Shown piece after piece: positions 15,023 through 24,068 of a stretch of DNA of 64,000 nucleotides. Under the pieces are notes generated by a model. It was not told where the DNA came from. It did not search any database and saw only the letters and a program-made list of their open reading frames with translations. Position 1 is the first letter of the stretch, and every line of letters starts with the position of its first letter. Location: assembly GCF_009789675.1 (NCBI RefSeq), contig NZ_CP046915.1, positions 682,001-746,000 on the forward strand, read 5' to 3'. Origin of the DNA: Paraburkholderia acidisoli (lineage in GTDB: Bacteria; Pseudomonadota; Gammaproteobacteria; Burkholderiales; Burkholderiaceae). The position numbers and the translations under genes were made by a program.

Positions 15023-17959
15023 ATGGAACATACGCCCCGCACCCAGAATGAAAAGCTCGAAGTCAAAACGACGACCTGCTACATGTGCGCGTGCCGATGC
15101 GGGATTCGCGTGCATCTGCGTGATGGCGAAGTGCGCTATATCGACGGCAATCCGGAGCATCCGCTCAATCAGGGCGTGATTTGCGCGAAAGGCTCGTCGG
15201 GCATCATGAAGCAGTATTCGCCCGCGCGCCTCACGCAACCGCTCATGCGCAAGCCGGACGCGTTGCGAGGGACAGCGCAGTTCGAGCCGGTTTCGTGGGA
15301 CGTCGCGTTCGAGGTGCTGGAAAAGCGGCTCGCGCATCTGCGCGCGACCGACCCGAAGCGGTTCGCGCTGTTCACCGGCCGCGACCAGATGCAGGCGTTG
15401 ACCGGGCTCTTCGCCAAACAGTTCGGCACGCCTAACTATGCGGCGCATGGCGGCTTTTGCTCGGTCAACATGGCCGCGGGCATGATCTATACGATGGGCG
15501 GTTCGTTCTGGGAATTCGGCGGCCCCGATCTCGATCGCGCGAAGCTCTTCTTCATGATCGGCACGGCCGAAGATCATCATTCGAATCCGCTCAAGATCGC
15601 AATCTCGAAGTTCAAGCGCGCGGGCGGCCGCTTCATCGCGATCAATCCCGTGCGCACGGGGTATGCGGCCATCGCCGACGAATGGGTGCCGATCCGTCCG
15701 GGCACCGACGGCGCGCTGTTCATGGCGCTGATGCACGAGTTGATCGAACACGGCGCTTACGACCGCGAGTTCGTCGAGCGCTACACGAATGCGGGCGAAC
15801 TGCTCGACATGCGCGAAGACAGCGACACCTACGGTTTGTTCGTGCGCGACGAACACACGCCGGAACGCAACGCGCTGTTCCCGCAAAATCATCTCTGGTG
15901 GGACCCCGTCGGCCAGAAGGCCGTGCTGCACCATACGCCGGGCGTGCGCCCCGCGCTCGAAGGGCGCTATACGCTGGCGGACGGCACGGCCGTCGTGCCT
16001 TCGTTTGCCCTGTTGCGCGAGCAGGTGGCGACGTGTACGCCCGAGTGGGCGGCGGAGATCACCGGCATTCCGGCCGAAACGATCCGGCGTCTCGCGCGCG
16101 AAATGGCCGACGTCGCGCGCGATCAGAAGATCACGTTGCCGATTCCCTGGACCGACTCGTGGGGCGAAACGCACGCCAGCGTGACGGGCGCGCCCATTGC
16201 CTTTCATGCGATGCGCGGACTCGCGGGCCATTCGAACGGTTTCCAGACCATCCGCGCGCTGGCGGTGCTGATGTCGTTGCTGGGCACGATCGACCGGCCC
16301 GGCGGCTTCCGGCACAAGTCGCCGTACCCGCGCGCGGTGCCGCCCTCGGCCAAACCGCCCAATTGCCCCGACGACGTGAAGCCCAACACGCCGCTCGCGA
16401 ACGGGCCGCTCGGCTGGCCCGCCGGTCCCGAGGATCTGTTCATCCACGATAACGGCGAACCCGTACGCATCGACAAAGCCTTCTCGTGGGAATATCCGCT
16501 CGCCGTGCACGGCCTCATGCACAGCGTGATTACGAATGCCTGGCGCGGCGATCCGTATCCCATCGACACGCTGATGATCTTCATGGCCAACATGGCGTGG
16601 AATTCGTCGATGAACACGGTCGAGGTCCGCAAGATGCTCGCGGATCAGCACGAGAACGGCGAGTACAAGATTCCGTTCATCGTGGTGTGCGATGCGTTTC
16701 AGTCGGAGATGACCGCGTTCGCCGACCTGATCCTGCCCGACACGACTTACCTCGAACGGCACGATGCGATGTCGATGCTCGACCGGCCGATCTCGGAGTT
16801 CGACGGTCCGGTCGATTCGGTGCGCGTGCCGGTCGTGCCGCCCACCGGCGAGTGCAAGCCGTTCCAGGAAGTGCTCGTCGAACTGGCCGGGCGCCTGAAA
16901 CTGCCGGCTTTCATGACGCCGGAAGGCACGCGCAAATACCGCGACTACCCGGACTTCATCGTCAATCATCAAACCGCGCCGGGTTCCGGCGTGGGCTTTC
17001 TGATCGGCTGGCGCGGCAAGAACGGCGACAAGGCGCTCGTGGGCGAAGCGAACCCGCGGCAATGGGAGGAATACGCGCAGCACAACTGCGTGTATCACTA
17101 CACGCTGCCCGAGACGATGCAATACATGCGCAACTGCAACGGTCCTTACCTCGAGTTCGCGGTGGAGAACGGCTTTCGCAAATTCAGCGAGCCGATCGTC
17201 ATCGCCCTGTACTCGGACGTGATGCAGAAGTTCCGGCTCGCCGCGCAAGGCAAGACGAAGGGCCGGCAACCGCCCGAGTCTCTGCGCGCGCGCATCGACC
17301 GGTATTTCGATCCGTTGCCGTTCTGGTACGCGCCGCTCGAACACGACAGCACCGATCACGCGCGCTTTCCGCTCGCGGCCGTCACGCAACGGCCCATGGC
17401 CATGTACCACTCGTGGGACTCGCAGAACGCCTGGTTGCGGCAGATCCACGGTGAAAATTATCTGTACATGAATCCGCGTACGGCGCGTGCCGAAGGTATC
17501 GCGGATGGCGGCTGGATCTACCTCGAATCGCAATGGGGCAAGGTGCGCTGCATGGCGCGCCATAGCGAGGCGGTCGAGCCGGGCACCGTGTGGACGTGGA
17601 ACGCCATCGGCAAGTCGGCGGGCGCGTGGAATCTCGGGCCCGACGCCAACGAATCACAGCGCGGCTTTCTGCTGAACCACCTGATCGCCGACGAAATCCC
17701 GGGCCAGCACGCGAATCATGCGCGCACCTCGAACTCCGATCCGGTCACGGGACAGGCGGCATGGTACGACGTGCGGGTGCGTGTCTATCCGGCGGAGGCC
17801 AACGCGAACCACACGCTCCCGCAGTTCGCGCCCATGCCGGCGCTGCCGGGCGAACTCGGCACGGGCGCGGCGGGCTTCATTCATCGCGTCGTGCAGACCT
17901 ATTTCGCCGGGCGTGGCGAGTTTGCCGCGCGTCTCGCGAAGGCGGCCAGGAGCAAGTAA
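15023..17959 (+). CDS. soeA: molybdopterin oxidoreductase, SoeA-like sulfite dehydrogenase subunit
   Basis: A 978-residue catalytic subunit of the complex iron-sulfur molybdoenzyme family (PsrA/PhsA/TtrA/SoeA group). An N-terminal [4Fe-4S] site is formed by C19, C22, C26 and C54. The likely molybdenum ligand is C146 in AAHGGFCSVNMAAG. There is no Tat signal, so the protein stays in the cytoplasm. This separates it from periplasmic thiosulfate, polysulfide and tetrathionate reductases and fits SoeA, which oxidises sulfite to sulfate and reduces quinone. The ATG at 15023 follows GGGAGGAG; the ORF's TTG start at 15011 lies inside that site. Partner subunits follow directly. Another Soe-like reductase role remains possible. 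Confidence 0.78.
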   Translation: MEHTPRTQNEKLEVKTTTCYMCACRCGIRVHLRDGEVRYIDGNPEHPLNQGVICAKGSSGIMKQYSPARLTQPLMRKPDALRGTAQFEPVSWDVAFEVLEKRLAHLRATDPKRFALFTGRDQMQALTGLFAKQFGTPNYAAHGGFCSVNMAAGMIYTMGGSFWEFGGPDLDRAKLFFMIGTAEDHHSNPLKIAISKFKRAGGRFIAINPVRTGYAAIADEWVPIRPGTDGALFMALMHELIEHGAYDREFVERYTNAGELLDMREDSDTYGLFVRDEHTPERNALFPQNHLWWDPVGQKAVLHHTPGVRPALEGRYTLADGTAVVPSFALLREQVATCTPEWAAEITGIPAETIRRLAREMADVARDQKITLPIPWTDSWGETHASVTGAPIAFHAMRGLAGHSNGFQTIRALAVLMSLLGTIDRPGGFRHKSPYPRAVPPSAKPPNCPDDVKPNTPLANGPLGWPAGPEDLFIHDNGEPVRIDKAFSWEYPLAVHGLMHSVITNAWRGDPYPIDTLMIFMANMAWNSSMNTVEVRKMLADQHENGEYKIPFIVVCDAFQSEMTAFADLILPDTTYLERHDAMSMLDRPISEFDGPVDSVRVPVVPPTGECKPFQEVLVELAGRLKLPAFMTPEGTRKYRDYPDFIVNHQTAPGSGVGFLIGWRGKNGDKALVGEANPRQWEEYAQHNCVYHYTLPETMQYMRNCNGPYLEFAVENGFRKFSEPIVIALYSDVMQKFRLAAQGKTKGRQPPESLRARIDRYFDPLPFWYAPLEHDSTDHARFPLAAVTQRPMAMYHSWDSQNAWLRQIHGENYLYMNPRTARAEGIADGGWIYLESQWGKVRCMARHSEAVEPGTVWTWNAIGKSAGAWNLGPDANESQRGFLLNHLIADEIPGQHANHARTSNSDPVTGQAAWYDVRVRVYPAEANANHTLPQFAPMPALPGELGTGAAGFIHRVVQTYFAGRGEFAARLAKAARSK

Positions 17960-17974
17960 CCCGGAGAACACGTT

Positions 17975-18709
17975 ATGACCCAGATGGCGCTCGTAATCGA
18001 TCTGAATGTGTGCGTCGGATGCCACGCCTGCGTGACGAGTTGCAAGGAGTGGAACACCTCGGGAGAAGCGGGCAGTCTCGCCGACTTCCGTCCCTACGAC
18101 GCCGACCCTTCGGGCACGTTCTTCAACCGTGTGCAGACCTTCGAAGCCGGCAAATATCCGCTGGCCGACACCATTCATTTCCCGAAATCGTGCCTGCACT
18201 GCGAGGACCCGCCCTGCGTGCCGGTGTGTCCGACCGGGGCCAGCTACAAGCGCAAGGAAGACGGCCTCGTGCTGGTCGACTACGACCGCTGTATCGGCTG
18301 CAAATACTGCGCGTGGGCGTGCCCCTACGGCGCGCGCGAGATCGACGAGGCGCGCAAGGAAATGACCAAGTGCACGCTGTGTTCGGACCGCATCTATAAC
18401 GAGGCGCTGCCCGAGCGCGACCGCAAGCCCGCCTGCGTGCTTGCGTGTCCGACCTCGGCGCGCCTGTTCGGGGATATTCACGATCCCGATTCCGTCGTCT
18501 CGCAGGCGATTCGCGAGCGCGGCGGTTATCAGCTGATGCCGGAATGGGGCACGCGCCCCTCGAATCACTATTTGCCACGCCAGCCCGTGACGTCCTGCGG
18601 CGGCGGTGCGTGCTCGTGCAAGACGGCGCAAGAGCTGGAACCCGTCACGCTCGAGGCACAGCTCGAACATGGCGCGCTCAATCTGGCTTCGGTCGCCACG
18701 CGCGTTTGA
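17975..18709 (+). CDS. soeB: four-cluster ferredoxin subunit, SoeB-like
   Basis: A 244-residue electron-transfer subunit with four [4Fe-4S] motifs of the DmsB/PsrB/SoeB type: CVGCHACVTSCK, CLHCEDPPCVPVCP, CIGCKYCAWACP, and CTLC paired with CVLACP. It carries electrons between the molybdoprotein and the membrane subunit. It has no signal peptide, matching a cytoplasmic complex. The C-terminal tail has an extra cysteine-rich patch (SCGGGACSC) that is common in SoeB-like proteins but not needed for the four clusters. It lies 15 bases after soeA. Confidence 0.85.
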   Translation: MTQMALVIDLNVCVGCHACVTSCKEWNTSGEAGSLADFRPYDADPSGTFFNRVQTFEAGKYPLADTIHFPKSCLHCEDPPCVPVCPTGASYKRKEDGLVLVDYDRCIGCKYCAWACPYGAREIDEARKEMTKCTLCSDRIYNEALPERDRKPACVLACPTSARLFGDIHDPDSVVSQAIRERGGYQLMPEWGTRPSNHYLPRQPVTSCGGGACSCKTAQELEPVTLEAQLEHGALNLASVATRV

Positions 18710-18753
18710 CGCGGCGTGCCTTTCGCGCGCGATATCGGATCACGGAGAACGGT

Positions 18754-19707
18754 ATGAATCCGGCATTTTCTGTTGTGTTTCTCACGACACTGAGCGGCGC
18801 GGGCCAAGGTCTGCTGGTCGCGCTCGTGGGCGTCGAGCTGGCGTTGCGGCTCGGTTTTGGCGATTCGGCCGCGGTTCCGGCGCTGTTCTACGTGGCGGGC
18901 GCCGGGCTGGCGTGCGTGCTCGGCACCTTGGGGCTCGTCGCCTCGTTCTTTCATCTCGGTCACCCCGAGCGCGCGTGGCGAGCCATCGCGATGTGGCGCA
19001 CGTCGTGGCTGTCACGCGAATGTCTGTGCCTTCCCGCGTTTCTCGCCTGCACCTTCGCCTACGGCCTCGCGCATCTTCTGGGCGTTTCGCAAACGCTCGC
19101 CATAGGCGGCGTGGCCGTGGCCGCCAGTGCATTGCTCTTCGTTTGCACGGGCATGATTTACGCGTGCCTGCGTTTTCTCCAGGAATGGGCGACGCCGCTC
19201 ACGCTCGTCAATTTCGTGCTGCTCGGTTGCGCGTCGGGTTTTACGCTCGCGACGGCTTGCGCCGCCGGGTTGGCGCCGCACGTGGCCGCGCCGCTGGCGG
19301 TTTGCGCGTGCGTGTTGACGCTGGCCGGTTGCGCTTCCCGTTCCGCCTCGCTCATGCGCAATGGCCGGTTGCGCCCGAAGTCGACGGTTCAATCCGCAAC
19401 GGGCATTCGCGCGCCACGGGTGGAGCAGAAGTCGCGCGGATTCACGGCCGGTGCCTTCAATCTGCGCGAATTCTTTCACGGCAAGACGCAGCAAACGCTC
19501 GACCGCATCCGGTGGCTGTTCCTGATCGCGGCATTTCTCGCGCCGCTGTGTCTCGTGACGCTCGGCGGTGTCATGCAGTCCGTTGGCGCCTCGTTAGCGC
19601 TGTTTTGCGTGGCGGCCGTCGTTCAGTATGCGGGGCTGGTTGCGGAACGCTGGTACTTTTTCGCCGAGGCGCGGCATCCGCAGAATCTTTATTATCAGCG
19701 GTCGTAG
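18754..19707 (+). CDS. soeC: DmsC-family membrane anchor, SoeC-like
   Basis: A 317-residue integral membrane protein with about eight helices, matching DmsC-type anchors that exchange electrons with the quinone pool. Recognisable features are the N-terminal MNPAFSVVFLTTLSGAGQGL, the conserved SFFHLGHPERAWRA segment and a final ERWYFFAEARHPQNLYY. DmsC-type rather than NrfD-type anchors are what SoeABC complexes use. The ATG at 18754 has an ACGGAGA site; the longer ORF overlaps soeB and is rejected. It completes soeABC. Confidence 0.82.
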   Translation: MNPAFSVVFLTTLSGAGQGLLVALVGVELALRLGFGDSAAVPALFYVAGAGLACVLGTLGLVASFFHLGHPERAWRAIAMWRTSWLSRECLCLPAFLACTFAYGLAHLLGVSQTLAIGGVAVAASALLFVCTGMIYACLRFLQEWATPLTLVNFVLLGCASGFTLATACAAGLAPHVAAPLAVCACVLTLAGCASRSASLMRNGRLRPKSTVQSATGIRAPRVEQKSRGFTAGAFNLREFFHGKTQQTLDRIRWLFLIAAFLAPLCLVTLGGVMQSVGASLALFCVAAVVQYAGLVAERWYFFAEARHPQNLYYQRS

Positions 19708-19891
19708 CGGTGCGCTTAAGCACGGTAGCGAGGCGCGCGGGCGTTCACATCGCGCCGCCGCCCGCTTTCGGCGAGGCTAGGCGCCGTGGCACGAACGGCC
19801 CGGGTCGGCGCAGGACGACGGCAGGTGCGGTACTCTCCACGGGCCGTGCGGCTTAACCCGACCGTTATCCACCCACCCAAGGACCCCGACC

Positions 19892-20338
19892 ATGAATGGC
19901 GATCTTCACCGCGAGTACGCGCGCCAGCGCCTGTTGTTCTTCGTCGCGCAGGATGTCGATGACGAGATCGCCGCAGCGGTGAAACAGACGGTCCACGATC
20001 TCGCGGCGGCGACGTGGCTGCTCGCGCCGCCCGTCTTCGTGGATCGTGTGGACGACGCGCGCAGCACTAGCGTAGACACCGAGGATCGCACGGTGGGCGG
20101 CGCGCTCGAGATTCTCGGCACGGCGGCCAACACGCTGCCGAAAGACCTCGACGCCGCCACGTTCGCGGACGTCGATCGCGTCGTGCAGGCGGTCCGGGCG
20201 TTGTCGGCGCAATGGTCGCTCGAAGTGGAGTTCGAGCTGGACGGCGCCTGCGTGGGCGCGATCGAGGACGGCGTGCTCGACCGGAGCCTCGCCGAAGGGC
20301 TGCTCGGCGAATGGCGCCGGCACCTCGAACGCGCGTGA
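19892..20338 (+). CDS. hypothetical protein, 148 residues
   Basis: A soluble, acidic 148-residue protein that I do not recognise. It opens MNGDLHREYARQRLLFFVAQ and is rich in predicted helix, with no signal peptide, membrane segment or cysteine-based motif apart from a single Cys near the C-terminus. A weak AAGGAC ribosome-binding site precedes the ATG. It is separated from soeC by 184 bp and convergent with the esterase gene, so it is probably its own transcription unit. Confidence 0.6.
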   Translation: MNGDLHREYARQRLLFFVAQDVDDEIAAAVKQTVHDLAAATWLLAPPVFVDRVDDARSTSVDTEDRTVGGALEILGTAANTLPKDLDAATFADVDRVVQAVRALSAQWSLEVEFELDGACVGAIEDGVLDRSLAEGLLGEWRRHLERA

Positions 20339-20421
20339 TTGCGGCCGCTCTCGCGCCGAAGTTCGCGGAAGCCACCACCGCGATCGGCGCCGGGCGAGAA
20401 GATCGCGCCGCTGTCCGGCAG

Positions 20422-20463
20422 GCGCCGGGCGCCGGGCGCCGGGCTACGGGCGCCGGGCTACGG
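20422..20463. repeat. tandem repeat, 7 bp x 6
   Basis: Six consecutive 7-bp units, four GCGCCGG and two GCTACGG, lie between two convergent genes and end three bases before the esterase stop codon. Confidence 0.8.
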
Positions 20464-20466
20464 GCA

Positions 20467-21531
20467 TTACCGCTCGGGCCGTTTCACGTCCACCGTCTCG
20501 GGCGCCGCTGCCAGTGCAACGGCCTCGCTGATCGCCGCGGGCAAGTACGAAACATGATTCTGGCCGGCGTAGACCTGGAGATCGACGTCGAAGCCGAGCG
20601 CGGGCGCCTGGTTCACGACCTGCGCGAAGGTGCGTGCGTTGTCGAGCATGGCCGCGTGCGTCACGCGTTCGATGCGGGCGGCCGACGCATCGGCGGCGAG
20701 TCGCTGTTCGTCACCGCCCAGGCGGATGGCGAGCGCAACGGCGGGGCGTCCGGTCGCGCGCGCGGTCGCGGCGCGTGCGTCCGCTTTCACCTGTGCCACT
20801 AGCTCAGCACCGCTCCACCACAGCGACGGACTGGCCGCCATATAGCGCGAGTACGCACCGGGGTGAGAAAGCGCATCGTGCAAGACGAGGAAGCCGCCGA
20901 GCGAATGCCCGAACAGCATCTTGCGCGCAGGCGAGCGACCGGTGCGCTGCGCGATGGCCGCTGGCAGGCGTTCGTTGAGCAGGGCCTCGAAGGCTGGCGC
21001 GCCGCCCGTCGCGAGCGGTACGCCGCGCGCGTCGCGCGGCACGCCCCAGCCGTCGGGCGAGGGCGTGGTGTAGTCGCGAAAGCGCTGTGACTCGTCGAAC
21101 AACGTGTCGTTATTGGCGGCAATGGCGGCGATCATCACCGGCCCGATCACACGTTGCTGAAGGCGCGCGGCGCTCACGGCGAGCGCGAACGTCGCGTTGC
21201 CGTCGAGCAGGACCAGCAGCGGTGGCGCGGCGTCTTGCGTGGCGGCGCGACGCGTTTCGCCAGGGGCTTGCGGTGGCTCACGCGCGGCCGGCGCGGCGCG
21301 CGGGAGATACAGCCAGATCCGATAACGCAGCCCTTCCGCGCCGCTTTCGATCACGAACGATTGCGTGTCGGGCAACAACGCGCGTGGCCACGCGGCCGAT
21401 GCGGGATTGTCGTCGACGACCGGCGGCACGCTCGACGCCAACGGTGCTTGCGCGTGGGCGCCAGTCGCGGCGCTCGCGGCGCAGAACGCCGCGCACGCCC
21501 CCATCGCAAGGTATCGCTTTGTCTTGAGCAT
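20467..21531 (-). CDS. Fes/IroE-like alpha/beta-hydrolase esterase, exported
   Basis: A 354-residue esterase D/Fes-type alpha/beta hydrolase with an N-terminal signal peptide (LAMGACAAFCAASAATGAHA), so probably periplasmic. The nucleophile motif is GHSLGGF, and a late histidine in AGQNHVSYLP fits the triad. Related enzymes hydrolyse siderophore esters or ferric-siderophores. It directly follows the TonB receptor gene, which supports a role in iron release. The start at 21531 is preceded by GGTGA; an alternative at 21543 overlaps the receptor stop codon. Confidence 0.78.
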   Translation of the reverse strand: MLKTKRYLAMGACAAFCAASAATGAHAQAPLASSVPPVVDDNPASAAWPRALLPDTQSFVIESGAEGLRYRIWLYLPRAAPAAREPPQAPGETRRAATQDAAPPLLVLLDGNATFALAVSAARLQQRVIGPVMIAAIAANNDTLFDESQRFRDYTTPSPDGWGVPRDARGVPLATGGAPAFEALLNERLPAAIAQRTGRSPARKMLFGHSLGGFLVLHDALSHPGAYSRYMAASPSLWWSGAELVAQVKADARAATARATGRPAVALAIRLGGDEQRLAADASAARIERVTHAAMLDNARTFAQVVNQAPALGFDVDLQVYAGQNHVSYLPAAISEAVALAAAPETVDVKRPER

Positions 21532-21536
21532 GCGGG

Positions 21537-23981
21537 TCACCATTGATATCGCGCCGTGCCGATCACCTCGCGTCGCACGCCCCAGAAGCATTGCGTGCTG
21601 CTCGCGCAGGCGGCCACGTATTGACGGTCGAAGAGGTTCGAGGCGTTCACGGCAAAGCGCCAGTTGCGCAGGTCGTAGTGCAACGCGAGATCGACCAGCG
21701 TGTAGGAGCCCACCTTGAACGAGTCGTCGGCCGCGCCATAGCTACTGCCGATATACCGGATGCCCGCGCCCATCCCGAGGCCCTTGAGCGTGCCGCGATG
21801 CAGCGTGTAGTCGGCCCACAGCGAGGCCGTTTGCTTCGGTACCGCGGCCGGCGTGTGGCCGAGCGACGTGTCGTTGGCGCTGGCGACCCACGCGCTCGTG
21901 TAGCTGTATGCGGCGATCAGCGAGAGATCGCGCGTGACGTTGAGATGCGTTTCGACCTCCACGCCGCGACTGCGCACGGCGCCGGTTTGCACGCGATAGC
22001 TCGCGTTGTTCGGGGCGGGCGTCGAGACGTTGTTCTGATCGAGGTCGTAGAGCGAGAGCGTCGTGAAGCTCGTCGTGCCCGGCATCTGATACTTGAGCCC
22101 GACTTCGAACTGCCGTCCCGTGGAAGGCTTGAGCGGGCTGCCGCTCGCCGTCGTGCCCGACGTCACGGGCTGGAACGAGCGCGAGAAACTCGCGAACGGC
22201 GAGACGCCGTTGTCGAACGCGTAGAGCACGCCCGCGCGCCACGTGAACGCGCGATCGAACTGATAGGACGAAGTGTGTTTCACGTATTCGTTCGCGCTCG
22301 TCGAAGCGTAGTCCTCACGCGCGCCCAGCACGAACGACCATTTGCCGAGCGTCATCTGGTCCTGCGCATAGAGGCCCAGATCGTCGGTGCGCTGGCGCGT
22401 GTAGCTCGCGAGTGCGGGCATCGCGAGCGTCTGACCATAGACCGGCGCGGCGATGTCGAGCGCGGGCGCCTTGCCCGAGGCGAGACGGCGGTCCGCCATC
22501 GTCATCTGATAGTCGAGGCCCATGAGCACCGCGTGGCGCACGGCACCGGTCTGGAAGTCGGCTTGCGCCTGGGTGTCGGTCGAGAACGCGTCCAGGTGTT
22601 CGAGCGAAGCCGTCGTCAGCCGGTTCAGATAGCGATTCGCGCTGCTGGTGTAGCCGCTCGAATAGACCGTCTGGTAGTCGCTCCACATGTGCATGTAGCG
22701 CGTGTTCTGGCGCACGGTCCAGGTGTCGTTGAAGCGGTGCGTGAACGCGTAGCCGAGCGTGGTCTGCTCGCGCCGGAAATGGTCGTAGTCCGGTTCGCCG
22801 TCGTTGAAGCCCGTGCCGATCTGTCCGTTCGGGTTGTACGACACCGTGCCGTAACGGGGCAAAAAGCCGTAGTAGCCGTTGTTCGGGTCGTACTGGTAAC
22901 TGGCGAGCAGCGTGAGTTCCGTGTTGGCGTCGGGGCGCAGCGTGAGCGAGGGCGCCACGTAAATGCGCTGCTCCTTCGTGCCATTGACCTGCGTGTCGTT
23001 GTCGCGCGCGAGACCGACGAAGCGATACAGCACGCGTTTGTCGGCATCGAGCGCGCCGCCCAGATCGAAGGCGCCTTCCCAGCGATCGTGCGTACCCGCG
23101 CCCAGCATCACCTCGTTGACGTGGTCCGCTTCGGGCCGCTTGCTTTCGAGCACCACCACGCCACCGGGATTCGCCTGACCGTAGAGTATCGAACTGGGAC
23201 CGCGCAGAACCTCGATTCTCTGGAGTCCGTATTGTTCGATTTGCGGCACGGCGTACGAGAGCCCGCGTCCGAGATTGAGCCCGTCGAGAAAGCTCACGTA
23301 CACCGCGTTGCCGCCGAAGCCGCCGAACCCGCGCATCTGCAGGCTGTCGTAGCGGTCGCCGATACCGCGCGTTTCCGGCACGATGCCAGCCGAGTAGCGC
23401 AACGCCTGCGCGACGGACTGCACGTTCTGCTCGTCCATCTGTTGACGCTCGATCACGGAAACCGACTGCGGCGTGCGCGTGAGCGGCACGTTCGACTTGA
23501 GCGCCGCGCTCGCCACGGTCGGGTCGTTCTGCTCGCTCACGAGCCGGTCGGTGACTTTCACCGCAGGCAGTTCGCGTCCCGCGCCGCCGAGGTCGGCGGG
23601 CGCCGGTTCGGGTTCGAGCAGGAAGGCGGCATTCTGGCCGCGCACGGCTCGCAGGCCGGTGCCGCGCAACAGTTCGGCGAGGGCGCTGGCGGGGTCGGCG
23701 CGACCCGAGAAGCCCGCGCTGTGCCGGCCGCTCACGAGTGCGCTTGCGTAGACGATCTGAATGCCGCTCGCTTCGGCAAATTGATTGAGTGCGCTGTCGA
23801 GCCCGGCGGGCGCGATGTGATACTCGCGCGCCGGTGTGCCCTGCGCCGTGTCCGGCGGCGTCGCCGTGGGCGCGATGGTTTGCGAATGGGCGGGCAATGC
23901 GGCGAAGAGGGCCGAAAGGGCAAAGAGGGCCGTGACCGCGGTGCAGATGGCGAGCGGCCGGAAAGAAGCGTGTGTCGACAA
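21537..23981 (-). CDS. TonB-dependent siderophore receptor with STN domain
   Basis: An 814-residue outer-membrane receptor. A signal peptide is followed by an STN (secretin/TonB N-terminal) signalling domain at about residues 53-120 (HIAPAGLDSALNQFAEASGI), then the plug (TRTPQSVSVIERQQMDE, RIEVLRGPSSILYGQANPGG) and a 22-strand barrel ending in RYQW. The plug motifs are those of the TonB siderophore-receptor family (FpvA/FoxA/FhuE type). The STN domain means it can signal through the neighbouring FecR-like protein to the ECF sigma factor. The siderophore is not identifiable. Confidence 0.92.
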   Translation of the reverse strand: MSTHASFRPLAICTAVTALFALSALFAALPAHSQTIAPTATPPDTAQGTPAREYHIAPAGLDSALNQFAEASGIQIVYASALVSGRHSAGFSGRADPASALAELLRGTGLRAVRGQNAAFLLEPEPAPADLGGAGRELPAVKVTDRLVSEQNDPTVASAALKSNVPLTRTPQSVSVIERQQMDEQNVQSVAQALRYSAGIVPETRGIGDRYDSLQMRGFGGFGGNAVYVSFLDGLNLGRGLSYAVPQIEQYGLQRIEVLRGPSSILYGQANPGGVVVLESKRPEADHVNEVMLGAGTHDRWEGAFDLGGALDADKRVLYRFVGLARDNDTQVNGTKEQRIYVAPSLTLRPDANTELTLLASYQYDPNNGYYGFLPRYGTVSYNPNGQIGTGFNDGEPDYDHFRREQTTLGYAFTHRFNDTWTVRQNTRYMHMWSDYQTVYSSGYTSSANRYLNRLTTASLEHLDAFSTDTQAQADFQTGAVRHAVLMGLDYQMTMADRRLASGKAPALDIAAPVYGQTLAMPALASYTRQRTDDLGLYAQDQMTLGKWSFVLGAREDYASTSANEYVKHTSSYQFDRAFTWRAGVLYAFDNGVSPFASFSRSFQPVTSGTTASGSPLKPSTGRQFEVGLKYQMPGTTSFTTLSLYDLDQNNVSTPAPNNASYRVQTGAVRSRGVEVETHLNVTRDLSLIAAYSYTSAWVASANDTSLGHTPAAVPKQTASLWADYTLHRGTLKGLGMGAGIRYIGSSYGAADDSFKVGSYTLVDLALHYDLRNWRFAVNASNLFDRQYVAACASSTQCFWGVRREVIGTARYQW

Positions 23982-24068
23982 CGAAATTCCCCGTTTTGTG
24001 AGCGATTGGGGGAATAGACGTGGGCGCGCCGAAAAACCGGATGTCGCTCGCGAAATTTTTTTGCGGCG

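Noticed and set aside
15023..19707. Tetrathionate, thiosulfate or polysulfide reductase
   Set aside because: Those catalytic subunits carry Tat signals and act in the periplasm. This one has none and is paired with a DmsC-type anchor, so SoeABC fits better, though not proven.
21543..24017. An 824-codon plus-strand reading frame over the TonB receptor gene
   Set aside because: It is antisense to a full-length, motif-complete receptor, has extreme Arg/Ala/His composition and no recognisable domain. High GC leaves long open shadow frames.
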